64,000 nucleotides of DNA from contig JAEQBH010000650.1 in assembly GCA_016808115.1 (NCBI GenBank), positions 124,001 to 188,000 of the forward strand, read 5' to 3'. Of this stretch, positions 36,626 to 48,574 are shown in pieces. The notes under the pieces are model-generated. The model saw nothing but the letters and a program-made list of their open reading frames with translations. It was not told the DNA's origin and did no database searches. The position numbers and the translations under genes are program-made. Position 1 is the stretch's first letter. Each line of letters begins with the position of its first letter. Source of the stretch: Tetrastigma voinierianum (Eukaryota; Streptophyta; Magnoliopsida; Vitales; Vitaceae).

Positions 36626-37107
36626 ATGCATTACAAAGATTGAATTTTTGCGACGATGGAGCAAGAGCAGCTCCGGGGGTTTAAAGTCATGCTTTTGGGC
36701 TATATCTTCCTTTTTGAAGGTTGTACGCTAATATTATATATTAAGAATTATATTATGCTTTAATTTTTTAAAATAATATTTTAATAAATATATAAATTCT
36801 AGTTATTTTATTTTAGATTTGGTAGATTGATTAAAAAAATGTAAAACCACTTAGATTGTAATTTTATTAATAAGTCTTCTTTATATATTCTATATATGAT
36901 AATTAAATGAAAAGAATAGATATAAAAAAATCATGCACTTATCATTATTCATTTTTATAAGATGAATTCATTTTAAATTAAATAGATTATAGTTTTAATA
37001 TTAAATATAGTTTTCAAGTTAGGCATATTATTATCATGGTCATAATATAGTTTTCATATGATATTTAATGTAAATAATGAATATGCACTTACAAAAAATA
37101 ATAAACA

Positions 37108-37690
37108 ATGAAAAAGGGGATCTTCTATTCTTCTTCCTCGTCCAAAATCCAAAATCCAACAGGGGGGAGGGGGAGGGGGAGGGGCCGATGGTTTGGGTCT
37201 CCCTGTGTCGGCCCCAGCCGACGGCTTGCCGGTGCAGACCCAGCCCAGCCCGGCCGCGGCGGGTACTGGAGCGAGGTTAGGGACAAAGGAGGCGGGGACG
37301 GCGGCTTGAGGTCAGGAAAATCCCGAGTTGATCAGGAGTTTTCCTCATCTTCTTCCGTTACGAGGTTCGAGGGGAAAATACGTTCTTAGCCGCTTTGATC
37401 GAGGCGAGGTAAGGAGGAGAAAATCACGTTCTGGTTCTTTTGGTTTCTTAGTTTACGCAGCAACTCTGTTCTTCGCTTGGCAATTTGTAATTTGGTATTC
37501 AACATTTCAACTTGTGGGTTTTGCTTGGTTCACGGGTTTTTGCTTTTCAGAGAATCTCTGAAAGGTGATTTTCAGTTTTTGGTTCATAAGCGAGGGTTCG
37601 ATTTTTGTCTTCTGGCAGAGGTCGCCCAGGAGTCATCTCGGGGAAACTACGCAAGTTGTAGGTATAACCGATTTATCTGAGTTCCACCCG
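37108..37690 (+). other. GC-rich segment resembling a gene 5' leader
   Basis: GC content rises sharply in AT-rich surroundings. A possible leader intron begins at gcgag|gtaagg (about 37407), with candidate acceptors at ttgcttttcag (37550) and ttctggcag (37618). Overlapping plus ORFs (37077-37801) are rich in R, G and P and show no domain. It could be a stranded 5' UTR or promoter of a host gene, or a captured fragment. Confidence 0.35.
37162..37184 (+). repeat. Four-run G tract with G-quadruplex potential
   Basis: Four runs of at least four G separated by single A residues. This satisfies a strict quadruplex pattern and lies just inside the GC-rich leader-like segment. Confidence 0.85.
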
Positions 37691-38139
37691 ATTCAAAAAC
37701 ATGCTGGGCGCCATATCCGATTGTCGAATTATGTCGATCAGTTAGGGCCAGAAGCGGGATTTACATTTCAGCCGTCATCTATCGGACTCGACCGGTTTTG
37801 AACCACGAAATCAAAGTCGAACTGTTTCATCGTTGTGGGCACGAACCAGATCTCTTCCCCTGTTCATCTCTTCCCCAATTCCAGTGGGGATGAATGAAAT
37901 TTATATGGCAACTATGTACACCAGAAACTGAAAAAAAAAAGGGTATATGGAGCATGTTTTACATAGGAATATCATCCATGGTATACCCAACAAAGTCAAA
38001 TTCACCTTCAACTGGTCTAATGCTTTCCTACTGCTGGAAAACAGGAGAAATGTGACTATTTCTTGTTTCCCTCAAAATCATAACTGCATGGAGTAATTTA
38101 AAAAAAAGCCACAACAAGGATGCAAAGACAGAAACTTAC

Positions 38140-38239
38140 CTGTCTGAAAGGTGAACTCATGAGATCCTCCTAATCTTAGTGTTTAGGGAAGGGGGTAATC
38201 TCACAGCTTGGAACAAGAGGTGCTTCTGATCCTTGGAAA
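38140..38239 (-). pseudogene. Exon-like fragment with splice signals, minus strand
   Basis: On the minus strand ctgtttcag precedes, and gtaagtttctg follows, a 100-base stretch. Its codons read DQEAPLVPSCEITPFPK in one frame and TLRLGGSHEFTFQTG in another, so one base appears to have been gained or lost near 38190. No family is recognised. It lies just left of duplication copy 2 and may belong with the ORF at 38391-38573. Confidence 0.4.
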
Positions 38240-38390
38240 CTGAAACAGCTGGACAAGAAGCAGAAGAGATAAATGGATTGTCACTGGTCAAATTGGAGGG
38301 AAACATTTATAAAAACCAATACAAGCGTGCTGCACCCATTTGGACTGTCAGTAGCTAAGTATGAGGGTGTTGACGATTTGTAAAAACCAT

Positions 38391-38573
38391 TTATAAAAAC
38401 CATGACGATTTGTCTTCATCTGGTTCGTCCGCTCCGGCAACAATCCACCAGTGGTTCTTGGACCACCTTTCCAGTATTTGTTGTTGTAACAGCATCTTAT
38501 ATTCACTAGTCCCTTCCCAATCTTTGCCCTCTCCACTTGGTACTTTGAGTAGGGGCTCACGACCTCCTCTCAT
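38391..38573 (-). pseudogene. Unrecognised tryptophan-rich ORF fragment
   Basis: The 60-codon minus frame includes GEGKDWEGTSEYKMLLQQQ and ERWSKNHWWIVAGADEPDE. Its composition looks like real protein rather than chance translation. The corresponding DNA in copy 1 (6948-7135) is frameshifted. The sequence to the left is shared only in part. I cannot name the family. It may be one exon of a host gene caught in the duplicated unit. Confidence 0.4.
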
Positions 38574-39021
38574 GAGAATTGGAGAAATCTATGAACCTCC
38601 ACATCTTCATCTATGTACCGCAAGTACTTCTTGTTATATTTTGATTTCAGCACCACATACTTCGGTAAGGCCATTTACTCTCCAATAACTTCTATTCAGT
38701 GGGGGTCACTTCTCTTGCTTGCCCCAACTCTACCTTATGAGAGGAAACAATCTATACTTAAATTTAAAACCATGTTTCATTGGATCAAGAAATGAAGCTC
38801 TCAACAAGCAAGAGGCTCATCATTTGGTGGGGAGCTTGTATTAAAATATTGAGATTAATGAATACTGCTTCATTGCCTAGAAAGCGTGCTCAAGATCACC
38901 ATTACAGCAAATTACTTACTCTAATGGAGTAACTTTCTGGACACCCAAACATTCTTTCGTATACCTAGCACTTGCTATGATTGCTTCTTTAAAACATCAT
39001 TAGGCTGAATAATTGATGTAA

Positions 39022-39120
39022 ATGCAAGTGGACAGGGCGGTCGATCGGATGTCAGCATTGATAGGGGCCTTACCATCCTCCGACAGTTTTGTTCTAACTC
39101 TAGTTATTTCTGGTGAATTA
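39022..39120 (+). pseudogene. Short ORF segment conserved in both duplication copies
   Basis: The copy 2 counterpart of 7525-7622, identical in protein over 32 codons. The frame continues to 39210 through AT-rich sequence, but that part is not shared with copy 1 and is probably not coding. Confidence 0.3.
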
Positions 39121-39868
39121 GGTAACCTTAAATTGATATATTCCACTCATCCTTTTAATTATGGCTTAATAACAATTTTCTTAGATATACGGAGGGTTGA
39201 TAGAATTTAATTGGAGTACTTGATTGATAGAGAAAATAAACCCAATTACATAGAAGATGAATTTTTGAGAATTGAAAACTGTACTTTCTTCTACCACCCT
39301 CACTTAACTTTTTTGGTAACTACACAGACTTCTATTTTTAACTATTCAAATTAAACAAAATATGAATTCCTATATAGAAACCTTTTAAAAATAAAAAATA
39401 TTAAATATTCTCAATTACTCAAAAATAGAAATTAAATATAAACAATTAAAAATAAAATATTCTCTAATATGATTTAAAAACTAAATATAATTCTCATAGT
39501 TACATTAGTTTTAAATCAGATTCAAACATAATATTTTCATTACGTGGATACTAATGATCCAACTCACTTCTTTTTCTTGGTACTTCTTAACACAAAAAGG
39601 GAGCATAAATTGATTGAAGGAAAATACTGATATTGGGAGAATAAAGTCAATAATTTATTGAATCATAATAAAATTACTTTCGAAGAATTATGTTTGTATG
39701 AACTGAGGGGGAATAATTTAAAAAATGAAAAGTTGACTATCTCGGTACCAGTTAATGGCCATTATGAGGAAACAATTCCTATGATGGTGCACCAAATCAG
39801 TAAGAAGTAGTCCCCATCTTGCCGGAGGAGGCCCCAATGTCCGTGCAAATTCAATAAAAATTATTTGT

Positions 39869-40434
39869 TGATTGGGTTTAAAAAGTAGGCGCGCAGGCCC
39901 ACCCAAGTGCGGGAGGCGGGATTAAAGATGACCCGATAAGCGAGGTCCGGTAAGGCGGTCAGGGCCTGGGCGAGGCCCCAGCGGGAGCCCGATTCATCCC
40001 TCCCGGGGCGATAACGTAGAAAAGAAGCCCAAGAACCCGCATCACATGTTCGAATCGAATCTCCACCAATAAGGGAAGTAGGATAATTCCCAATAACTGC
40101 TTTCTAATTATCTCTTATTAATTTGACAACGATAAGGAAAGAAAATCCTCCATCCAATAAGAAAGAGTCCGTATCACCATCCAATTAGGAAAATCACCAA
40201 CTATAAATACCAGGCCACCCCGCCGGTGGGAAATAATGCGCGAGACTTACGCGCACAAAAACTTCATTCCCTAAACGAGTTGATTTTCTTTGGCGAGCTT
40301 AGGCGTAGGAGGCGGCAGGCGAGCCCCGTAGTCCTTTTTGTTTCGGTTTTGCGGAGGCGACATCCCGAGTCGTGGGCCGTGGCGAATCCAGCCGCGCTCA
40401 ACTAGTTAGATTGAAAAAGCATCATCGGTTGGCG
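39869..40434 (+). repeat. Tat 5' LTR (566 bp)
   Basis: Starts tgattggg and ends aaaaagcatca. TATAAATA at 40202-40209 is the likely promoter. Its middle part (for example gggaagtaggataattccca) is nearly identical to the 3' LTR; the ends are more diverged. The degraded primer-binding region follows as ttggcgcgatgcg at 40439. Confidence 0.93.
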
Positions 40435-40960
40435 CGATGCGTAGGAGCGGCGGTTCAGCTACAAATAAAGTTGATCTTTAATAACTGATGGTATCAACTA
40501 GGAATACAAGTAGGAGCCAAGCCAATCCCCTAAGAATGCAAGACCAGCAAGGCAACGTAGATAGCTGACCTCCTGTAGGCGCGCTGGAAACTATACATGA
40601 TAATGTAAACGAGATGGAGGCACTCCATCTCACCAACCAACGCTTGATAAGGGGAATTAGAGCAACTCACTAGACAGATGCAACACTCGCGGAAGTGTGA
40701 CGGGCTCGAAGGTCCACGATACCAGCCCACGGGAAGAACAACCACACACCTTGGCTCCTCGAGGCGAGGAAATAGAAACGAGAATCCAGGCTAGGAGCCG
40801 GGGGGGCCGCGAGCCTCACCTAACCCCCCCGGAGAGGGCCTTGACGAAGCAATACTCAGGGGGAACATCGGAAACGATGAACCAACTCTTCATCAGCAAG
40901 GAATGAGGGAGTGATCATGGGGGGGAGCACAAGGCCCAAAACATAATGAAACTTGCTTCC
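40435..40960 (+). other. Tat leader between LTR and gag
   Basis: Noncoding leader beginning with a degraded ttggcgc priming motif at 40439. Short ORFs on both strands (40530-40906) are not recognised. Confidence 0.6.
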
Positions 40961-41720
40961 CATGAGAAATGTGCGGCGCTCCCAGACTCCCTGAGACACC
41001 TTGGTGCGATAGCGAGTCCTCGTTCACGGTAGTGCTACATTTCCCCCCTTCCAGTAAGTCGAGGATCGCAAATAGAAGCGTTTACCGATGGAGCGAAGGA
41101 TCCGTTGACCATCTTAATACAGCAAGAACGGATGGGGCTGCATGGATATAAGACCCCATACGGTCTACGAGCCGCTATCACGCTAAGGCCCAGCATTGGC
41201 GGAACTAATAGGATCCCACATCGCCAGTCTCTTCATTTTAGAGAGCTCTCCATCGCCTTCGTCTCCCACTTCATTGGAGCCGGGACATAGCCCGAGTTAT
41301 CCGCTAAGCACATACATAAAGCGGGACTATAAGAAAGCGAGGTGTATGTCGGATGTTGATCTTAAGTCATTAAGGGTAGATGTTCTGGGCGAAGTTCGCC
41401 GTGCTTGCCTTCATCGTTGGGCTAAGTGCAGTCAGACTTAATGTTTTCCATCTCAAAGAATCCTCGAAGCAAGCATGCGTTTGAAGTGCTCGCTAAAGCG
41501 GGAGAAGCACGTGCGGCGAAGAAGCCCTCATATCTAAGAGGAAGCTCTTGATCCACGAGGATAAAAGCGAGTTGACAATAATAGGGAGCCAAAGCCTGGG
41601 AACCGAGAGCAGAGAGAGATCCCGAGAGAAGGGATAGGCGTTCCCGAGCGAGGAGCGTCGGGCGCACCGGGACCCACCTCGGCTGGTATGGCGGCGAGTA
41701 TTCCTTATCGGCGGAGGTTC
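40961..41720 (+). pseudogene. Tat gag remnant
   Basis: Fragments in shifting frames match the gypsy gag domain. VYRWSEGSVDHLNT (about 41080-41120) corresponds to the usual LYDGT.DP.DHL block, and FRELSIAFVSHFIGAG (about 41235-41285) to the SF.ELS..F..HF block. These are in different frames, so several indels are present. Gag would form the particle; this one cannot. Confidence 0.7.
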
Positions 41721-42242
41721 ACCCCTACGACCATAGTATCACGGTCTTGCGCGAGGTACAACGCTGAAGAGCTACAAGATAGCCATCCCGGATGAGGAGC
41801 GGACCCGACTAAAAGAGATAACACACGGTCAGTGAGTTCCATGGGGACCGGGGGCATCGAACGACGATTACATACAACTCGAAGAAATAGAATACTTGGT
41901 CGCGGGGGGTATCTTCGCTACACATAGCCTGCGAAGGTCGGGATCGGCGCGGCCACCACCACCTCGGCCCGAAGCCCGGCTGGCCGCGAGCAACCCTTGG
42001 GAAATCCACATGTGATCTGAGAGGATTTGCGGGGAGGTGGGGAGTCGGCTCGACTAGGAGGCTCGTTTGCGTAGTATCGAGGTGGGAGAGATAATGGAGG
42101 TGCAGGCAGTGTCCAAACTCCCTCGACTCGACATCGCGCACTAATATTCTCAGTTCGGACATGGGAAGGATGCCAGCCTTTGCCCACTGGAGTGACCCTT
42201 GCACAGTGATAAGGGCGGTTGGTAATACAACAAAACAATCCA

Positions 42243-42640
42243 CTAGGTCCTTGTAGACAATGGGAGCTTAACTGACATCATCTTTGCATTAGCTTTTGAC
42301 AAGATGGGCATTGGAAGGGAGAAGCTGGAACCAATCAGCACCCACCTGCGAGGATTCTTTGGAGAAAAAGTGCTACCTTTGAGGTCAATATAATTAGTGC
42401 TCACTTTGGGAGACCCCGTGCGACGGCGTGATAAGTTTCGTAGTAGATGCCCCCTTGGCTTACCTTAGCTTATACCGTGCTATTGGGCAGGCCCTCTCTC
42501 AACGCCATAAAGGCCATCCCTTCCGCTTATCACATGGTGACCAAGTTCCCCACCACAAATGGAGTAGGAATGGTTCGAGGAGACCAAATGCGTGGCTGTG
42601 GAACACTACTTGGCATCAATGAAGCAAAAGAGGTCGACAA
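42243..42640 (+). pseudogene. Tat aspartic protease, broken
   Basis: VDNGSLTDIIFALAFDKMG starts at 42253 with the catalytic D at 42256-42258. It continues as REKLEPISTHLRGFFGEKVL, then a TAA interrupts. After frame changes, ILLGRPSLN-type sequence and IPSAYHMVTKFPTTNGVGMV follow (42470-42580). The D-N/S-G-S start and the LGRP..N end are standard for this family. Confidence 0.85.
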
Positions 42641-42889
42641 CATATACGTAATCGAACCCGACATGCGCACAGTGAACACTCGACCCCGAGCCCTAAGAAA
42701 TGGAGCCCATCACCTTGAACACCTCGCCTACGTTGGTTCCAAGCTAGCAGAAGACCTAAGAAGCCTTTATCCGCTTGAAACAGTAATAAAGGATGTTTTC
42801 GCTGCAGTTAGGGAGGACACGAGATCAATTTCGCAATAATAACTCATGTACTAAACGCCGCCCATCATTCAAACCGCATAAAAAGAAGA

Positions 42890-43450
42890 ATTTTCGCCTG
42901 TAAAGGCCAAAGCGATTAATGAGGAGGTCGGCAAGCTCCTCCGTGCAAAGTGATTAGAGAAGTGGAATACCCGAATGGTTGGCCAACGCCAGACTCGCCA
43001 AAAAAAAGCTGAATGGCAAATGGCGACTCAAGGCCGATTTCACCGACGTCAACCGAAAGTACGCCTTAAAAGATAGTTTCTACCGATCGACCTCATAGTA
43101 GACGCCACAACCGGCCATGAACTCCTCAACTTCATGGATGCTTTCTCCAGCTACAACCAGATCAGCATGGATCTCGATGACCAAGAGAAGAACTCATTCG
43201 TCATGGGGCAAGGGACCTATTGTTATCGAGTAATGCCCTTTGGAAAAAAAAAACGTAGGAGCTACCTACCAGAGGTTGGTGAACAGGATGTTCCAAAGAC
43301 AAATAGGGACATTTATGGAGGTATATATAGACGACATGTTAGTAAAATCAACTACGGCCAAGCTCCATATAGCTCATCTAGCCGAGGCATTCTAGATCCT
43401 GAAAAAGTACAACATGAAGTTAAATCTAGCCAAATGCGCTTCTGAGTCCT
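42890..43450 (+). pseudogene. Tat reverse transcriptase, broken
   Basis: The EYPEWLAN-like start (42965), KADFTDVNR (43040) and FMDAFSSYNQISMDLDDQEK (43131-43190) are in place. YCYRVMPFG follows (43215-43245), then a frameshift in an A run (43243-43253). The catalytic YIDD lies at 43324-43335 in another frame. It would copy element RNA into DNA; the frameshift inactivates it. Confidence 0.9.
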
Positions 43451-43599
43451 CTACTGAAAATTCTCGGTTTTATAGTCAACAACGAGGAATGAAGAGGCAA
43501 ACCTGCATAAGATAAAAGCCGGGTGGCTAGACATGTCGCCATCAAACATAAAAGAAGTCCAACGCCTTAACTCTGAAGAATAGATGCTGCCGCTTTGTG

Positions 43600-44095
43600 T
43601 CCAAGGCGAGCGATAAGTGTCCGCCCTTCTTCCGTGCTCCCAAAAGGCTTCTCCAATGGGAAGCACAATCAAGAAGCATTCACTGCTAAAAACTCTATTC
43701 AGCCTCCATTCCGTAAGTCCTCCGAGAGAGCCTTTACTCAGAACTGGCCGCTTCGCATTTCTCAACTAGCGCCATCTTGGTCAGAGACAAAAACAGAGTG
43801 TAGCACCCATTTTACTATTACAGTCGAGCTCTGAGAGGAGCAGAGGAAAGGTACCCAAAGATGGAGAAATCAATCCTAGCATTGGTAACCGCAGCTCGAA
43901 AACTTCGCCCTTACTTCCAAGCTCATACCATTGAAATCCCAACAGAATATCCAATGAAGCAAGTGCTACACAAACCAGAGACCTCTCGAAGATCAATAAA
44001 GTGGGCCATGAAATGAGCGAGTTCGACATCGATACAAACCGGAAACAACAATAAAAGGGCAGATCTTAGCGTACTCGTCATGGAATCTCACCTAG
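43600..44095 (+). pseudogene. Tat first RNase H (gypsy type), broken
   Basis: After frame correction, the recognisable order is a VRDKNRV-like start, YYSRALRGAEERYPKMEKSI (43822-43870), TAARKLRPYFQAHTIEIPTE (43890-43950), then a KWAMK.SEFDI segment (44000-44030). This is the ordinary RNase H of Ty3/gypsy pol. Confidence 0.8.
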
Positions 44096-44149
44096 CTAGA
44101 GCTCGCCGGCTACTTCAACCAAGTCCGACCTCCCTATTTGGAGGCTGTC

Positions 44150-44560
44150 CATAGATGGGGTCACCAATGCTCAAGGGAGTGGTGCTGGTTTAATTTTGAC
44201 CTCTCCAGAAGGAATAGATATTGAGTATGCACTAAGATTTGGGTTCCGAGCCTCCAATAACGAGGCTGAGTATGAGGTTGTCATAGCTGGGCTTAACCTC
44301 GCCCATTCCATGGAAGTTGATCAACTAGAGGTATGCAGCGACTCCGAGCTGGTAGTAAAACAAATAGAAGACTCCTATGAAGCTAGAGGCGAAAAAACGA
44401 TCCTATACCTCAAGAAGGTACTGGAATTACTTAAGAAGTTCGTACGAGTTTAGATTAGACACATACCTAGAGTAGAGAATTCGCGAGTAGATGCCCTAGC
44501 AAAACTGGCAACAGCCTCCCAAGAAGACTCCTGTCAGACCGACACATGTCAAACACCCTT
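44150..44560 (+). pseudogene. Tat second, archaeal-type RNase H
   Basis: LSIDGVTNAQGSGAGLILTS begins at about 44150 with the first catalytic D in SIDG. Next come RFGFRASNNEAEYEVVIAGL (catalytic E in NNEAEYE) and VCSDSELVVKQI (third D). The open stretch 44196-44453 is one of the best preserved in the element. A second RNase H of this type is characteristic of the Tat lineage. A TAG at 44452 interrupts before VDALAKLA-type sequence at 44490. Confidence 0.9.
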
Positions 44561-44589
44561 CAGCTCCGTAGATCTCAACAAACAAAGAC

Positions 44590-44860
44590 TCCCTATCATG
44601 TCCAGTTTGAAATGGATGGACCCCATTTGGGACTACTTAATAGAAGGACTAATGCCAAACGACCTGAAGGAGGCATCTAAGCTTAGGTCGTGGTCTGCCA
44701 GGTTCACTATTCATCGGGGAACCCTTTATAAGCGAGGTTTTTTCACACCCATCCTCAAGTGCATTGCAAGGGAAGACGCCAACTAATGCAATGAGGAAGT
44801 ACATGAGGCATATGTGGAAATCACATCTGAGCTCTATCATGAAAAGTCTGAGAGCAGGCA
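44590..44860 (+). pseudogene. Tat integrase N-terminal part (5' of nested insertion)
   Basis: SARFTIHRGTLYKRGFFTP (44694-44750) and the following CIARED..CNEEVHEAY region match the linker and zinc-binding start of gypsy integrase. The chain is cut at about 44860 by the Athila-like element, within the RAGYYW-type motif. Confidence 0.85.
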
Positions 44861-46514
44861 CGATTCGTAAGCACAGAGGGTCACTTAATCAACAATATTT
44901 ATATACCTGTTCTCTCCTAATCGTGAGTCAAGCTACCGCAGATAAAGGGTCTAGTGGCCGAACACGGACGGGTTTTCATCCTAGGAATGATTTGCATAAG
45001 TGTAAAAGGTAAGGCTTTCTATTTGGACTTTTCGATTTTTTTGTTTCAAAACAAAGTAGGGATGAGTTTGAAAACTCGATTAACCTGTAAAATCGAAAAA
45101 TGAAGTGAAAAGTTAACTTAAGATTTAGTCACTAACTTGGTAACTTAGTAAAACAAGGTCCCTGCTTTATCCTCGCTGCTATGACAAGGTAAATCTATAG
45201 TCCAAGCCACAACCGATCTATGTTTAACTAGCAAACTCACCCTAAAATCAACTCCTATTTGAGTTAACACGCATAACATGCATCTATCACTTTATAGTTT
45301 GAAAACCCCTAACATTAAACATCATTTCAAAGGGCTCGTAAAGACCATCTAAAACCACAGTGCATCTAGCAATAAGTATGCACTGTATCCTAAAGCATGG
45401 TAAGTATTGGCCAAATTAATAACATTCAATGCTATTCAACCATATTTTGAGAAGATAGGGCCATAAACACTGGGATTCAGAGTTTTAATACAAAGAGGAC
45501 AACCCGCGCATATGCCCCACCACCAAGCTAGCTTCCTTCTTCAAAGAAAGAGGCTTGAGCCAAGCATCTCTTGAGTTGTCATCCTCAAGAGGGGTGTTTT
45601 GTAGCCAAGAAAATAAGGGAAAGAGGAGAGAGAAGAGAGAAAAGCAAAACCCTAACTAAACTACGAGACAAAAATAAAAAACTTACCAAAAATTGCTTCT
45701 CACTCTTCCTTTGGGTTACAAATGGGAGGTGGCCATATGTGCCACCCAATGTATGAAAATACCACAAAGCCTAACAATTTGGCTAATTTTAGTGGACAAG
45801 AGAGTAATACACCAAAATCTGAAGCTCCGCATTAATTACAAAGCATGACAAGGTAGTGAATTCCTCGCTAAGGCTCAAAAAATTCCTAGCTTAGCAAATA
45901 AATTCGCTGCAATTAGCTAAATTTCTTCACAAATTAATAAATCACCAAGAGATAGCGAAATGCAAAATTTCCTCGCTTAGGTAGCAGGATTCTCATGAGT
46001 TAGCCAAATCTTCGCTAGCTTAGCGAAATTTATGTGAGTAGCGAAAATGCAAAATTTCGCTAGGAACAGTGCCTAGCGAAATTTTTGGTGTCTAGCGAAA
46101 ATTGGTAATTTCGCTAAGATTGCGAAATTTTCGCTAAGGTTGCGAAATTTTCGCAATCCCAATTTAAATTTTCTAATCTTAGCGAAATTCCCGATTTGCC
46201 GACCATTACTCAGACGCTTCCCGTCCTCTACCGCACGATTTCCATCACTTTGCCTTTCATTCTTCTTTGGATTTTTGGTCCTGCTTCATGGTCGACAATT
46301 GAGTTCAATCTTCATGATTCATCATATGTCTCATATTGAACTCCCAAAGTACGCAAAAAACCTCGCAAAAACAACCAAAATAACCTCTAACCCATAAGTG
46401 ATACTAAGAAGACTTGCTCACTCAATTGGCATAAATGACATGATTTAGTGCGCAAAAAGCACTCAAAACCTATCTAATATAGGGTTCAAAATAGCACTTT
46501 TTGGGTACTAATCA
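44861..46514 (-). repeat. Athila-like 3' LTR (about 1654 bp)
   Basis: Matches 50420-52016 over its length. The minus-strand start is tgattagtaccc. It includes the agcgaaattt motif cluster (45955-46190). The outer 25 bases (44861-44885) are poorly conserved against the other LTR, so the left border is approximate. Short ORFs in it are not genes. Confidence 0.88.
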
Positions 46515-46524
46515 CACCCCCCAA
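46515..46524 (-). other. Polypurine tract of the Athila-like element
   Basis: On the minus strand ggttggggggtg abuts the LTR start tgattag. A G-rich purine tract directly before the 3' LTR is where plus-strand DNA synthesis begins; this fixes the element orientation. Confidence 0.7.
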
Positions 46525-47925
46525 CCGAAACGTTACTAGTCCCTTAGCAATGCAAAAACTAAAAGGAGATATATGCAGTGATTTTCAAAAAGTTTATGAT
46601 TCAAAAGGTGTAATGCATATAAACATTGTCCTTAACCTAAAACACCAAGTTTGAAACCGACATGAAAGAGCTAAACCATATAAGAACAAAATTTTTTTAA
46701 AGTCAATATTGGATTCCATGATTCTCAACTCGAATTTCCACCTAAGTCTAATGGTTCTTTATATAACCGCATTAAGCCAATAAATTGCAAAATTTGTCCT
46801 CTCCCCAACCTAAGACCGCCATGGCCTTAGTCATGAACAACCTAGATATGATAGTTACGCACTTCTTTCTTTATTCAACTATATCAGGTGCAATGCTTAA
46901 AATCCGACTTCACCAAAGTCCGGTAACGGGGTCCACCATGACTCCCAACCAATTAAGGTTTAGCATCAAGCCAAAAGGATCATCGACCACAAACTCTACA
47001 GCTTCACCCCGACTCGAATGACTTCGAAACTAAGCACCAACAAATCGCTAGACTCCCTACCTATCCACCCATGTAACGGAACACTAAACTCGATGACCCC
47101 AACCAATTTAAGGCTTAGGCATCGTGCTCAAAGGTTTTCGCCATACACCCCTGACCGTGTTTCTGGTTTCATACAAAACTTCACGACTTTATTTTTCTTT
47201 TTCTTTTGCTTTTTCTTTCTTTTGCTTTTCCTTTCTTTTTCCTTTTTGGAAGACTACATTGGTCTTCAAATGTGTAAATACAACCATCATGGGTTGCCAA
47301 CATGCCTAAGGCCTAGCTTATGCAAAGCGAAAGGAAGGAAACAAAATCACAAAATCTATTGGAACAACTGAGTGCAAAGGTGTGAATTAGCATAAGGAGA
47401 AATTTTCAAGTTGAGTACGCTGAACCGCAATCTAACAAAAATCGTTTCAAGCATGGAATTTGTTCTAACATAAAGGTGACAAACAGGGATTCTATTCTCC
47501 AACAAAAGGCAATTCAATTGCCCAATTAGCACCAATTCGTCCAATCAAGCAATCCACCTGTCCAATTAAAGCAATTCAATTGTTCAATTGAAAACAAAAA
47601 TTGGATACACGAAGGCACAAAAAAGCCTGGCTTTTTGGGAACACCGAACCGGCTCATATAGAAAGACATCAAGGAGGATCAAGGAGTAATGATCTCCTCA
47701 ACCCTCGCAGCACCCGAAATGACTCCATGGTGTCGACTTCCCATCATGACTCGGGTTCTCACCGATTGAATTTGAACCGGTAATTGGCCCCGGAGTGGGC
47801 AATCGAAGGCAAACCAAAACACCCGCTTCACCTTTGGTCAGAAAGTGTATCCCGCACTCCCGGACATTCAGCCTTCCCCAGACATCCCGATTAATAATCG
47901 AGCACAATATAATTAGTCACTTGAT
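46525..47925 (-). other. Noncoding 3' region of the Athila-like element
   Basis: No gag, pol or env-like motif was found. It includes a CT-rich run (47191-47250). ORFs on either strand are short and unrecognised. Pol is missing from this position. Confidence 0.6.
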
Positions 47926-47929
47926 TTTC

Positions 47930-48335
47930 GCTTCCATTAATTTGTGCTTGTTGTTCAAGTGAAATATGTTCAGTTCCACGTCGCTGCCAAATGTAAGGTA
48001 TGACTCATTCCCACTGCAAGAATTTATTATTGCATCAAGCCGGGCCGAATGGTCTTCCTAAGATGATCGGGAACATGATCAAGGTTCACTTGCAATTGCT
48101 CGTTGTCAAGCACTACAAAATCTACCGGTAGTAGAATTTGTCTATTTTCACCAAGACATCCTCAACTATCCCTTAGGATTTTGCACGACTCCATCGGCCA
48201 AATGAAAGTGTGATGTCGTTCCGCTTTAAGTTCACCCAAACCTAAATCGCTTGTACAATGTAATACCCGCAGTAGGTTCACACTGGCTCCTAGATCAAGT
48301 AATGACTTGTCTTATGCAATTCCCACCAATACTGG
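47930..48335 (-). pseudogene. Athila-like aspartic protease, broken
   Basis: On the minus strand the active-site block reads DKSLLDLGASVNLL (about 48265-48310); the usual form is LLDLGASINLMP. GLGELK follows, then PVDFVVLDNEQLQVNLDH (48080-48140). A stop follows ILRDS. The Athila pattern FYYPVDFVVLD is clear. Confidence 0.82.
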
Positions 48336-48574
48336 ATCAAATTGTGGGAGATCCCAGATCCTCAGATTTGACATTTGCTTTGATTATGGCACTCGACTGC
48401 TCAGTTGAGAAATGCCTTCTCAATGCTCTAATCTCTTCTTAATCAGGCAAAGATCTTTCAAAATTTTGCATAGGCAGGCACTTGCTCGATTATGTCCAAA
48501 AGAGGTATAAGGCCGACTTCAATTGCCTTAGACTTCTAAGATACCCGTCATTGATGCCTTCTTCTTACTTCTAA

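Noticed and set aside
34438..37000. Complete CACTA transposon
   Set aside because: Only the left terminus cactacaagaaaa was found; no matching inverted end or transposase was visible, so only the terminus is reported.
41809..42243. 144-codon minus-strand ORF, one of the longest in the window
   Set aside because: It lies antisense between gag and protease remnants of the Tat element, overlaps another minus frame and shows no domain; GC-rich sequence makes stop codons scarce.
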